In this document: positions 1 through 8,751 of the stretch, piece after piece
How positions within the stretch are numbered: the first letter of the stretch is position 1
Layout: the number at the start of each line of letters is the position of its first letter
The notes under the pieces: model-generated
Database searches by the model: none
What the model saw: the letters and a program-made list of their open reading frames with translations, nothing else
Told to the model about the DNA's origin: nothing
Translations under genes and position numbers: made by a program
NCBI GenBank assembly: GCA_965232455.1
Contig: OZ246981.1
Location: 5,208,001 to 5,272,000, forward strand
Reading direction: 5' to 3'
Length of the DNA: 64,000 nucleotides
Source: JBFGFX01 sp965232455
GTDB taxonomy: Bacteria > Pseudomonadota > Gammaproteobacteria > Steroidobacterales > Woeseiaceae

Positions 1-224
1 CCGCAAAGCACCTGTCCGTCTACCGTAATCGCTGCGCCGCCTTCATAGTGCCGCGAGCACCAAACCGTGCCATCCCTGTCAACAAGGCAACGCCCGGCAC
101 CGCAATAGACCTCTCCGCGAAGATCCTTCTTGCAGTCTGCGGATGTCATTGTCGCCATTAGTAGCACGGTAAGAAGCAGTCCAACCCGGCAGAGTGCCTT
201 TGAAGGAGCTGTACAACTGTTCAT
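1..224 (-). CDS. Small secreted Cys-rich protein, cut by left edge
   Basis: An ATG at 224 (reverse strand) opens a frame that runs off the window at position 1, so the C-terminus is unseen. The first 29 residues form a typical Sec signal peptide: basic N-region, leucine-rich core (GLLLTVLLMATMTSA) and a likely cut before DCKKD. The visible mature part is cysteine-rich, with spaced CGAGRC, WC and LCG motifs, suggesting a disulfide-bonded periplasmic or secreted protein. I do not recognise the family. The longer overlapping frame on the same strand has no signal peptide and looks like a shadow here. Confidence 0.6.
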   Translation of the reverse strand, partial: MNSCTAPSKALCRVGLLLTVLLMATMTSADCKKDLRGEVYCGAGRCLVDRDGTVWCSRHYEGGAAITVDGQVLC

Positions 225-246
225 AGTCCGGATTCTCGAGTAATGA

Positions 247-498
247 CCAGAAATCCTGTGGTGGGACCGGATAGGTTCCCCGATACGCAACCGTGTTGGT
301 ATCGGCACATCTACGTACAGTTCCAAGAATCCGCGGATTCGCGGGATCTCCTTCGGCTTCTCGGACGACGACCGGGGAAACTACGCCGAGATGCGGGAGT
401 TCATAAAGGTAGACCTGTCCAAGACGTATCCCGATATCCGATTTTTCGTTTACGATACCTCCGGAGACAAAATACGGGAGGAGGAACTCGTAGAATGA
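247..498 (+). pseudogene. Possible coding fragment without a clear start
   Basis: This frame is open from just after a TGA at 244-246 to a TGA at 496-498. Its second half reads like real protein: SFGFSDDDRGNYAEM, then KTYPDIRFFVYDTSGDKI. The only ATG is at 391, inside the well-formed part, and there is no convincing Shine-Dalgarno or upstream start. It may be the 3' remnant of a gene that lost its 5' end, or a short gene starting at 391. The opposite strand is also open here, so the call is weak. Confidence 0.3.
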
Positions 499-677
499 GC
501 GCGTAACTGCGACATCGTTAGCATGGGAGTCGCCCCGGGAACAACGGAACGCGCTCCAAGAAGCACCATCGGCGGTCTTCGAGCTCGAACCGGACGATTT
601 TCGTGCTGACGGTTTGCAATTTCGCCGCCTCGGCGCGTGGCCGTGACGGCCGGACAAACACGCGGAGAGGCTGCCCT

Positions 678-1214
678 TTAATTGAAGTGATACTCGACGC
701 CGACAGACAGCAGCCATACTGCATCGGTGTCGTCGACGTCAAACCACTCCCACTCACCGCGAAACGAAACCTGATCCGAAGCGCTGTACGCACCGCCGAC
801 GCCGAGCGCCAGGTCGGTGCCGTCATCGCTTGCGGTTGCAATCGCGGAGTCGAAATCCGCGTCCCATGAAACGACTCCGGCTTTGCCGAAAAGATCGAAG
901 TTTTGAGATGCCTGGATTGCACCGACGGCGAACAGATCAAAACCATCAGCATCGATTTCGACGTTCGTTCCGAAAACACTGTCATCGGGTTTGCCGAAAT
1001 CGATGTAACCCCCTTCAATACCGAAGTTGTCGTTGAACATGTACCTACCAAAAATCTTCCAGCCAAAATCCGAACCGTCAAAGCCCACGCCGGCATCGTC
1101 AAAATCAATCTTCGAGGATCCGATGGAGGCTCCGACTGAAAAACCCTGATCAGCGTACGCCGTTGTTATCGCGAGCGTTGATGCAGCCACCGTAGTAAGA
1201 ATTGGTCTTTTCAT
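678..1214 (-). CDS. Outer-membrane beta-barrel protein (OmpA/Opacity-like)
   Basis: A 178-residue protein with a Sec signal peptide (MKRPILTTVAASTLAITTAYA, cut before DQGF) followed by alternating amphipathic strands such as GWKIFGRYMF, FGIEGGYIDF and VSFRGEWEWF. It ends in EYHFN, close to the terminal aromatic signature of Bam-assembled barrels. Length and strand pattern fit a small 8-stranded OMP_b-brl/OmpA-like barrel without a peptidoglycan-binding domain. A strong Shine-Dalgarno (GGAGGA) sits just before the ATG. It faces away from the alginate genes and is probably an independent unit. Confidence 0.8.
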   Translation of the reverse strand: MKRPILTTVAASTLAITTAYADQGFSVGASIGSSKIDFDDAGVGFDGSDFGWKIFGRYMFNDNFGIEGGYIDFGKPDDSVFGTNVEIDADGFDLFAVGAIQASQNFDLFGKAGVVSWDADFDSAIATASDDGTDLALGVGGAYSASDQVSFRGEWEWFDVDDTDAVWLLSVGVEYHFN

Positions 1215-1513
1215 TATTCAGTCCTCCTCTTAGTGGATTGGGCAGGGTAAGCAACGAATATTCCGTAGCTCATGTAACAAATTGTAGTTAATAACCGGAC
1301 AATTTCGACCGTCCGAACAGCGGCCGGCGTCATCGTGACGTGCCGTTGATGACACAAAAAGTGGATGAGAGCTCTCTGGAACTCGGCCGGTGCCGACGCA
1401 TCACAAAAGGTGGCTGGTCAAACTGTGAGCATGGCCCGAGTCGGTGTCTACCCGGGGGAGACGCTATGCGGGAATTTGGCTCAACACTGTGTTGCCAACG
1501 CAGGTGAGGTCGG

Positions 1514-3262
1514 TCAACTCGGTTGCCAGGACGCGGTTCTTCTCAGCAGAAGCCCGATCGTCAATACCGCCAGGGCGCACATCACGAAAACGAGGCGACC
1601 CCACAGCGGGTTTGGTATTAACGCCATGAACATCACACCAACTCCCATGACGTTTGCCATAGTGCCTAGTTTGTCCCTTTGCTGTCGGTCGTACTCGTCC
1701 TGTTTGTCGTCGGCAACCACCGGCGTCTCGAGGTCCGCGAAAAACGCCTTTGTGCTTTCTGTGTAGCGATCCTTGTCTTCTTTATAAAACAGGGTTGTCA
1801 ACGCAAAGAGCGGAGCAGTGACAAACAGGTGCCCGGCGATGGTCAAAATCAGGTGCAGATCGGTTGCTTCACGGCGTGTGAGTTGTTCCAGGCCAAGCCA
1901 GCTCGCAAAAACGTCCGCCGTGAGCACGTTCAGTGTCAACCAGGACACAAGAAGACCAACGCCAACGGTTACCCAGGGCGCCCATTGCGGCGTCCTCTTG
2001 ACAAACAGGCCGACGATCAGCGGCACAAGCAGCGGCACCTGAATCATCACCGAAACCGACATCATTAGCTCGAACAAGCTGAGTTCAATCAGAGACGTGA
2101 AGAATAGGGCAAAGCAGATGGCGAGAATTCCACCGATAAAACTCACGATTCGGCTTATCAAGAGCAGCCGTCTGTCATTGGTTTTGATGTTTCTCTTTGT
2201 AACGTAAGGTTGGTAGACGCTTCGCACAAAGATACCCGCGTTCTTGTTGAGCGCCGTGTCCATCGATGACATGGAAGACGCGAAAAGGCCGGCAAGTAAC
2301 AGTCCTACCGTCCCGACCGGCATGGCGTTGCGGGTAAACACCAGATAGACGGCGTCCGAGGCCTTGTTGCCCAGTTCGGGATATGCCGCTGCAGCGTCCG
2401 GGTACAGGATGGCCGATGCCCAGGGCGGTATGAACCAGATGATACTGCCCACGCCCATTAGCGCCATGGCCAGCAACGCCGCCTTTCTGGCGTTGACGGA
2501 GTCCTTGGCTGTCAGGAATCGATATGAATCATGGAGATTCATGATGGTTGTCAGTTGTTTTGCCAGGAAAAACACGAGAGAGCAGACCAGGAGCAAGCCG
2601 TAATTCATGTCGGGCCCCACGAGAAACCCGCCGGGGAAGCTCGCAACCAGTTCCGCCGGTCCTCCAACCTTGATCAATGCGACGATGGCGCAAGCCGTCG
2701 ATACGACCGCGACGACCAGCGTCTGAACGAAGTCCGATGCAACCACTCCCCATGCGCCGGACAAAACGGACACGAACAGCACGGTGAGACCGGTGACAAC
2801 AATAGTGAGGCTGATGTCGGCGTCGAAGACCGCGCTGCTGAATACACCTAAGGCATTTAGCCAGATTCCGGCATTCATCAGGCTGAATATGATCAACGCC
2901 CACGAAAAGAACAGCTCGTTCTCGGTGCCGAAACGCCGCCTTATGGCCTCGGTGGGGGTGTCGACGCGCATCTGGCGAAATCGATGTGCAAAATAGGCCC
3001 AGCCGCAGAAGTAGGCAAAGGTGTTGGCGAAAAAGACGAGGCTAACGGAGAATCCGTCAGCAAACGCTTTGCCCGCGGCTCCGGTGAAGGTCCATGCGGA
3101 AAACTGCGCCATGAACGCGGTCGAGCCGACCATCCACCACAGCATTCTTCCGCCACCGCGAAAGTAGTCGCTGGTCGAATTTCGCGCCATTCGTTTGAAG
3201 GCAAACCCGATTCCTACGACCAGCAGAAAGTAACCAGCGATAACCAGATAGTCGTGGATCAA
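1514..3262 (-). CDS. Sodium/solute symporter (SSS family)
   Basis: A 582-residue polytopic membrane protein with the Na+/solute symporter layout: an N-terminal helix (DYLVIAGYFLLVVGIGFAF), the YFRGGGRM-type motif near residue 35, a glycine-rich third segment (TFTGAAGKAFADG) and about 13-14 hydrophobic helices. Relatives in alginate loci import monomeric uronates such as DEH; that substrate is inferred from context. The start is probably TTG at 3262: GGAG overlapping the upstream stop lies 8 nt before it. It is the last gene of the leftward uronate block. Confidence 0.85.
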   Translation of the reverse strand: MIHDYLVIAGYFLLVVGIGFAFKRMARNSTSDYFRGGGRMLWWMVGSTAFMAQFSAWTFTGAAGKAFADGFSVSLVFFANTFAYFCGWAYFAHRFRQMRVDTPTEAIRRRFGTENELFFSWALIIFSLMNAGIWLNALGVFSSAVFDADISLTIVVTGLTVLFVSVLSGAWGVVASDFVQTLVVAVVSTACAIVALIKVGGPAELVASFPGGFLVGPDMNYGLLLVCSLVFFLAKQLTTIMNLHDSYRFLTAKDSVNARKAALLAMALMGVGSIIWFIPPWASAILYPDAAAAYPELGNKASDAVYLVFTRNAMPVGTVGLLLAGLFASSMSSMDTALNKNAGIFVRSVYQPYVTKRNIKTNDRRLLLISRIVSFIGGILAICFALFFTSLIELSLFELMMSVSVMIQVPLLVPLIVGLFVKRTPQWAPWVTVGVGLLVSWLTLNVLTADVFASWLGLEQLTRREATDLHLILTIAGHLFVTAPLFALTTLFYKEDKDRYTESTKAFFADLETPVVADDKQDEYDRQQRDKLGTMANVMGVGVMFMALIPNPLWGRLVFVMCALAVLTIGLLLRRTASWQPS

Positions 3263-3267
3263 AAACT

Positions 3268-4413
3268 CTACTCCAACTGCAGATGACTCACGTCAACCCA
3301 GTGGTCGTTCTCACGGATCAGGTCTATAAGCTGTTGGTATTGGGCGCCTTCTTTGAACGTCTGATAGGGAGCGACCGCCTCGCCCCTGATGTCCCTGACG
3401 AACTCGCGGACGAGGTATTGCCAGTTCCTCTGCGTGTCGTCGTCCGCATCGGGCAGGTCTGCGGCGATCTCTTGCGGTAATTCGAGTTTTCGCCAATTCT
3501 CATCCGCACCCCAATAGTAAAGAGGTCCGCTGCCGTAGTGCCCTTTGATGTAGATCGCACCGTTGCTGCCATAAAACACGAGGTGGTCCTCATTGAAACG
3601 AGGGTGAAGTCCGCCGTGCCTGAACAACACCGACACCGGTTTCACGGCGAGTTCGCTTTGCAGCCGCGCCAGCACGGTGTACGACCATTCGACGTTGCTC
3701 TGTCCCCATTTCAACGAAGGGTCGTCAAGGTTCTCGGGTATGAAGTCTCTTCTCGATTTGAAGTTGTGCACGCCGTCTACAATTGGCGCCCTGCCCAAAT
3801 CGTCCCGAACGTCCGCCTTTATGGACAGAAGCTTCTCCCCTACCACCGAAGTGACTATCGACAGCTTGTGCGTAAAATTGTTGTTGAGCCGACCTCCACC
3901 GTCTTCTTTTCGGTGAGACCAGCCAAACGGAATACCGCGCTCCAGATTGAAGTGGGAAATACATTCGACTTCCAGCGGCTCGCCGATCGCTCCTTCCGCC
4001 AAGAGTCTTTTGGCATGCATTACTTCAGGCATGTAACGGTAGCTGGCAGCGAAGGCGGTTTTGACACCTTTGTCCGCCGAGAGCTGATAGATCCTTTTCG
4101 CAGTTGCACCACATTCCGCCAGCGGCTTGTCACAAAATACATGACAGCCCCTTTCAATCGCCCTGCTGATGGGCTCGGCGTGTGCGCCGCCCGGAGTTGC
4201 TATCGAGACGATGTCCGGGTTGCATACTGCAAGAGCTTCGTCCCAGTCCGTGCCCGCGTACGGGATATCCATATTCCTGGCGGCTTCCGCCACGACGCTT
4301 TCGGTTCTTCCGACCATTCCGGCGACTTCCACGGACGCGGATCGGAAGGCTTCGGCATGTCCCTGGCCGGCGTAGCCCGAACCGTGGACCAACACTCTTA
4401 ACTGCCTGTTCAT
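3268..4413 (-). CDS. Gfo/Idh/MocA-family oxidoreductase
   Basis: A 381-residue NAD(P)-dependent oxidoreductase. The N-terminal Rossmann fold is shown by VLVHGSGYAGQGHAEAF and by DIVSIATPGGAHAEP; the family signature CDKPLAE is present near residue 95. The C-terminal half is the alpha/beta substrate domain. I place the start at ATG 4411-4413, 2 nt after the enolase stop; a GTG 15 nt upstream would overlap that gene. Lying between a mannonate-dehydratase-like gene and a symporter, it probably oxidises or reduces a sugar acid, but the substrate is not readable. Confidence 0.8.
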   Translation of the reverse strand: MNRQLRVLVHGSGYAGQGHAEAFRSASVEVAGMVGRTESVVAEAARNMDIPYAGTDWDEALAVCNPDIVSIATPGGAHAEPISRAIERGCHVFCDKPLAECGATAKRIYQLSADKGVKTAFAASYRYMPEVMHAKRLLAEGAIGEPLEVECISHFNLERGIPFGWSHRKEDGGGRLNNNFTHKLSIVTSVVGEKLLSIKADVRDDLGRAPIVDGVHNFKSRRDFIPENLDDPSLKWGQSNVEWSYTVLARLQSELAVKPVSVLFRHGGLHPRFNEDHLVFYGSNGAIYIKGHYGSGPLYYWGADENWRKLELPQEIAADLPDADDDTQRNWQYLVREFVRDIRGEAVAPYQTFKEGAQYQQLIDLIRENDHWVDVSHLQLE

Positions 4414-4415
4414 GC

Positions 4416-5633
4416 TCACCAATTCCACACGGTGCCGTCCTCGAGTCGGCAGACAGGGAGATAAGACCGTTTGTAAGGAAATTCCTTTGCAGCCTCTTCA
4501 TCGAATTCGACCCCCAACCCGGGAGCGTCATCAACGAGCGCCCTGCCGCCTGCAAGCTTGATGTTGTGGCTGAAGACCTGATTGACCTGATCGTTGCCAA
4601 GGCCGACGTATTCCTGGATGCCGAAATTCGGGGCCCAGACGTCCAGATGCATGTGAGCGGCAAGACAGACAGGCGAAAGATCGGGCGCGCCGTGCGGCGC
4701 GGTCTTCACATTGTATAGGGCGGCGAAATCCGAGATCCGCCTCAAGGCGGTGATTCCCCCGGCATGGGTCGCCGCCACTCGAATGTAGTCAATCAGCTGG
4801 TTCTGAATGAGATCCTTGCAGTCCCAAATTGTATTGTAGGTCTCTCCGATGGCCAGCGGCGTCGTGGTGTGCTGTCGAATGAGCTTGTAGCTGTCCTGGT
4901 TTTCCGCGATCGACGCATCTTCGAGGAAATACAGATCAAATGGCTCGAGTAGTTTTCCCAGTCTTGCGGACTCAATCGGCGTCAACCGATTGTGCACATC
5001 GTGCAGAAGGTGGACTTCGCCGCCGAGACGAGAGCGTGCTTGATCGAAAAGATCGACAACCATGTTGAAATACTTCTGCGTGGACCATTCCTCTTCAGGC
5101 GGCAAGGGCCTGTTGCCCTGTAACTGGTAGTAGTCTTTCTTTTCTCCAAGCACACCGTAGGTAACGGCCAATCCCGGAATGGCGGACTGCAACCGGACTG
5201 CCTCGAATCCCTGACTGACGAGTTCCTCTGCCTTATCCAGCGTGTGTTCAACACTCTCGCCATCCGCATGGGCGTACAATGCGACGCCGTTTCGGCTTTT
5301 CCCGCCAAGCAACTGGTGGACCGGCAAATCCGCTACCTTGCCTTTGATGTCCCAGAGCGCCATATCGATCGCGGAAATGGCGGCCAGGTTTATCGGGCCT
5401 TTACGCCAATACACCCCTCGGTACAAGTACTGCCAGATGTCCTCGATGTCGTGGGGGTCGCGACCGATCAGGCAGGGGGCGACGTGCTCGTCCAGATACG
5501 TCGCTACGGCCATTTCCCGGCCATTGACCGTTGCGTCCCCAAGTCCGTAGATACCGTTGTCTGTGACGATCTTGACGGTCACAAAATTTCTGCCGGGGCA
5601 ACACACGAGCACTTTGATGTTTTCGATTATCAA
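4416..5633 (-). CDS. Enolase-superfamily sugar-acid dehydratase, ManD/RspA-like
   Basis: A 405-residue protein of the mandelate racemase/muconate lactonizing enzyme group, closest in appearance to D-mannonate dehydratase. Seen: the capping N-domain, the AIDMALWDIKGK signature, acidic metal ligands in LLHDVHNRL and FLEDAS, IGETYN, the H of KTAPHGAP, and the C-terminal LEDGTVWNW characteristic of ManD-type proteins. ManD makes 2-keto-3-deoxygluconate from mannonate, which would join the KDG end of alginate catabolism; low-activity ManD homologues exist, so the exact reaction is uncertain. The likely start is TTG 5633 with GGGAG upstream. Confidence 0.8.
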   Translation of the reverse strand: MIIENIKVLVCCPGRNFVTVKIVTDNGIYGLGDATVNGREMAVATYLDEHVAPCLIGRDPHDIEDIWQYLYRGVYWRKGPINLAAISAIDMALWDIKGKVADLPVHQLLGGKSRNGVALYAHADGESVEHTLDKAEELVSQGFEAVRLQSAIPGLAVTYGVLGEKKDYYQLQGNRPLPPEEEWSTQKYFNMVVDLFDQARSRLGGEVHLLHDVHNRLTPIESARLGKLLEPFDLYFLEDASIAENQDSYKLIRQHTTTPLAIGETYNTIWDCKDLIQNQLIDYIRVAATHAGGITALRRISDFAALYNVKTAPHGAPDLSPVCLAAHMHLDVWAPNFGIQEYVGLGNDQVNQVFSHNIKLAGGRALVDDAPGLGVEFDEEAAKEFPYKRSYLPVCRLEDGTVWNW

Positions 5634-5688
5634 CCTGCTCTCCCGGCGCTGTAAAAACCGAACGGGACGTGGTCGGGAAAGGCCCTGC

Positions 5689-7965
5689 TTACAAAGCGTT
5701 ACCCTCGTAGACGACGTTCTCGGTTACGTATTCACTGCTGTTCGCCCGTATCGGTCCAGTGTCATTCATCACGACGTCCCTGATCACCGTAATGGGTTCG
5801 CCATTGGTCAAGTACAGCTCGAGCGGGGCGCTTCTCGTCCACGTCGAGTTGGAAACGTTCAGCCGCTGTACGCCGTGGAACTTCAGCGAAGCTCCCGTCT
5901 TGTTTCGCGCACCGAGGCCCGTATTGGTGAACTCGTTGCCTTCCACGGTGACAATGGGCCCGAACGTGCTTTCGTCCGTGCCGCCTCTGTAGATATTGGC
6001 AACCGCTCCCTGGATGTCCGTGAATCTGCTGCCGGTGACGGTTACATTCTCGACGTTGTATATACCCAGATCATCCGTCTCCGTGTCCAGGGACAGAATA
6101 GAGCCCGAGACGTTCGTCATCTCAGTATTCAGAATTTCGATGGAATCGGCAAACGTATTCCTGTAGACCTTGAGGAAGTCGAACGTGTGATTGACGTCGA
6201 GATTGGTGACCCTGCAGTCGCGGACCGCCAGGGAATAGTTGCGGTTCATCGAATATCTGCTTGTGCTGATCACGTTGTTACCGGGCTGGTCGGGGGACTC
6301 GGCGCCGTCAATCCAGACGTTTTCCAGGTCCAGTGCGCCGCCGTTTTCAATCACAAAGAAGCTCGACTTCTCAGAGCGGATGACAGGCTTGTCGCCGCGT
6401 TCCGCTTTTATCGTGACCGGATGAGTGACGTAGGCGTACTTGGTCAGCAGGTACTCCCCGGCGTTTTCGAGGATCAGGGTGTCGCCGGGTTTGCTGGCTT
6501 CCAGAGCGTCCAGGATCGTATTGGGACCGGCGCTGACCGATATCGTGGCACCGCTCCGGAACGTTACGAAGCCGTCGGTTTTCGGATAAAAGCTCGCGCC
6601 GGTTTCGTCCTTGGTCACCGGCAACTTGACGTCGCCAAACTCAATCTGGTCGATCAGCGACTGGGCCGGCACACGCAGGCCGTTTGCGTTTTCCGCGATG
6701 GAATAGGGCGCTTTCTCGAATCCGCCGTCAATCGGGACATCGGCTTCCTCATTGAGCACATTGCCCCGAAAACTGATGCCCGAGACGTCGTCGTAGACGG
6801 TGAACGGGTCAAGATTCGTCTTGCTCATGATGATGTTGTTGTGCATCGTCGAGCCGACGGGTGTCGCCGAGCGCTCGTCGTCGCTTCCGGCGCACAACTG
6901 AATGTAGTCGCTGTCGATGACGATATTGTTGTCCATGAACGAGTCAACAACCTGGTCGTATCGGTTGAGTGGCGAATTTGGGACGCCGTTCATGATGACG
7001 AGAGCGCCGCGGAAACGATGACCGGTGAGTCCGTACAGGTAGTTGTTCCTGACCGTCTGGTTTTCGTTGATGATCCGTATTCCGCCCGTATTCGGCTTTC
7101 TGTTACCCAGAAAGTAGTTGTTCTCTACAAGCGTGTAATGGCCGTGGCGCATCGTCAACGTACCCTGGCTCTCGAAGAACACGTTGTCCCTATACACATT
7201 GCCGCAGGCTTTGTTCGAGATGATTTCGTGCTCGCCGTTCGTTCGGTCGAAATAGTTCTTCCGAACGATCGTATTGGAATACTCTCTCGAGAAGTGACTG
7301 GTCCCGATCCTCAGCGTCTCGCCGCCGTTTGAGCCCAGGATCTGACGTGGGCCAAAGTAGTTGTATTCGATCACATGGTCGTTCTCACGGCTGGCTTCCG
7401 TGTTCATCCTCACGGCCAAAGTGACTCCTCTGTTACCCTTGTTCAACAACGAATTGTGGTCGAACCGATTGTTCTTGCCGTATATGGCGACCCAGATATC
7501 CGAGTCGTGCCGCTCAGGATTGCTGAAATTGTCGATGACGGTGTTGGTAACTCTCGAATGGTTGGCCAACTCGTCTTTCGACGTTCGAAACGAAATGACC
7601 TCGCTGGTAGGAGTAAAACCGTCCCGAAAAACGAGACCTGAAACGATGATGTGCGATCCTGAGAAGCTGAGGTTGGATTGACCGGTTATGACTACGTTCC
7701 CGGGTTCCTCGGCGGTCAATTCAACAGGACTGTCCGGCAGGCCTTCTGCCTTGAATTCGAGTTCGACGTCGGTCCATACCCCGTTCGCAAAAACAACCTT
7801 GTCACCCGGCTGCAGCGATTCCACGGCGCTGTCGAATTCGGCGACGGTTCTTACGAGGTAGCGGTTGTTCGCCTGCGCACACGAGGTCAACACGAAAATC
7901 AGCACGACTGCAATAAGCGGCAATTCAGAGTTCGTTCGCATGGTTCGTACTCGCAGGTTTTTCAT
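5689..7965 (-). CDS. PL6 alginate lyase (chondroitinase-B fold, two domains)
   Basis: A 758-residue secreted polysaccharide lyase, probably cleaving alginate (MG or G-rich blocks) by beta-elimination. The first half has PL6 hallmarks: calcium-site motif NGGETLRIG (213-221), catalytic Lys252 in ISNKACGN and Arg273 in TMRHGH. The second half is another right-handed beta-helix rich in TVTGSRF/TVEGNEF rungs, as in full-length two-helix PL6 enzymes. The N-terminus carries an export signal ending LTSC, a possible lipobox; MRTNS at 7941 is an alternative start. It follows the SDR gene by 7 nt. Confidence 0.9.
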   Translation of the reverse strand: MKNLRVRTMRTNSELPLIAVVLIFVLTSCAQANNRYLVRTVAEFDSAVESLQPGDKVVFANGVWTDVELEFKAEGLPDSPVELTAEEPGNVVITGQSNLSFSGSHIIVSGLVFRDGFTPTSEVISFRTSKDELANHSRVTNTVIDNFSNPERHDSDIWVAIYGKNNRFDHNSLLNKGNRGVTLAVRMNTEASRENDHVIEYNYFGPRQILGSNGGETLRIGTSHFSREYSNTIVRKNYFDRTNGEHEIISNKACGNVYRDNVFFESQGTLTMRHGHYTLVENNYFLGNRKPNTGGIRIINENQTVRNNYLYGLTGHRFRGALVIMNGVPNSPLNRYDQVVDSFMDNNIVIDSDYIQLCAGSDDERSATPVGSTMHNNIIMSKTNLDPFTVYDDVSGISFRGNVLNEEADVPIDGGFEKAPYSIAENANGLRVPAQSLIDQIEFGDVKLPVTKDETGASFYPKTDGFVTFRSGATISVSAGPNTILDALEASKPGDTLILENAGEYLLTKYAYVTHPVTIKAERGDKPVIRSEKSSFFVIENGGALDLENVWIDGAESPDQPGNNVISTSRYSMNRNYSLAVRDCRVTNLDVNHTFDFLKVYRNTFADSIEILNTEMTNVSGSILSLDTETDDLGIYNVENVTVTGSRFTDIQGAVANIYRGGTDESTFGPIVTVEGNEFTNTGLGARNKTGASLKFHGVQRLNVSNSTWTRSAPLELYLTNGEPITVIRDVVMNDTGPIRANSSEYVTENVVYEGNAL

Positions 7966-7972
7966 TCATCTG

Positions 7973-8728
7973 TCAGGAAAAGTACAGCCCGCCGTTAATA
8001 TCCACGCTCGCGCCGGTGACAAAACTCGATTCCGGCGACGCCAGGTACGCGACGAGATCGGCGACCTCTCCAGCCTGCCCTTCGCGACGCAACGGCGTGC
8101 CTGCCGCGACGTTGGCTCGAACCTCGTCTTTGGTGAACGTGTCGTGGAACGTGGTGCTGATCATGCCAGGGCACACGCAGTTGACGCGGATGTTTGTTGG
8201 CCCGAGTTCTTTCGCCATTGCCCGCGTGAACGTCATGACGGCGCCCTTTGACGTCGCATAGGCGGCCGCTCCGGGGCCGCCGCCGTCCCGGCCGGCCTGC
8301 GACGCAAGGTTGATGATCGAACTGCCTGCGTCCATGTAGGGCACGACTTGCTGGGTGGTCAGAAAAGTGCTCGTCACATTCAGTTTCATGACGCTTTCAA
8401 AGAACGCTTCGTCCATTTCCGCCAGCGATTTGCGCGCAACCAGTCCACCGACGACGTTGACGAGTACATGAATGGCGTCGCCGAACGCCTCGCGTGTCTG
8501 TTTGACGAGGGTCTCGACCTCTGCGCCGTCGGTCATATCCCCACGCAAAGCGATCGCAGTACCCCCCGCGCCCTCTATCGCCGAGACAGTAGCATCGCCA
8601 TCAGACGGGCTGTTGAAGTAGTTCACGACAACTTTTGCACCCTGGGCCGCGAGTCGTTCCGAAATGGCTCTGCCGATGTCACGTGCGCCGCCGGCGACGA
8701 TGGCAACTTTTCCTTCAAGAGTCTTCAT
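7973..8728 (-). CDS. SDR-family reductase, probable DEH reductase
   Basis: A 251-residue classical short-chain dehydrogenase: cofactor motif AGGARDIG near the N-terminus, active-site YATSK, the Ser in INLASQAG, and RVNCVCPGMI. In alginate degraders an SDR next to the lyases reduces 4-deoxy-L-erythro-5-hexoseulose uronate (DEH) to KDG; the assignment rests on position beside PL6, PL17 and uronate transporters. AAGGA is 7 nt before the ATG. The PL6 gene follows after a few bases, so the two are probably cotranscribed. Confidence 0.85.
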   Translation of the reverse strand: MKTLEGKVAIVAGGARDIGRAISERLAAQGAKVVVNYFNSPSDGDATVSAIEGAGGTAIALRGDMTDGAEVETLVKQTREAFGDAIHVLVNVVGGLVARKSLAEMDEAFFESVMKLNVTSTFLTTQQVVPYMDAGSSIINLASQAGRDGGGPGAAAYATSKGAVMTFTRAMAKELGPTNIRVNCVCPGMISTTFHDTFTKDEVRANVAAGTPLRREGQAGEVADLVAYLASPESSFVTGASVDINGGLYFS

Positions 8729-8751
8729 TGCATATTCCTTCGTAAAAAACC

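Noticed and set aside
79..717. 212-codon leftward frame at the left edge
   Set aside because: Its 3' half overlaps the signal-peptide gene at 1-224 in another frame, its 5' end overlaps the barrel gene, and its N-terminus is arginine/serine-rich without a ribosome site.
5557..7332. 591-codon rightward frame antisense to the PL6 gene
   Set aside because: The PL6 product has clear catalytic motifs on the other strand; this frame is Val/Arg/Asp-rich and typical of antisense openness in GC-rich genes.
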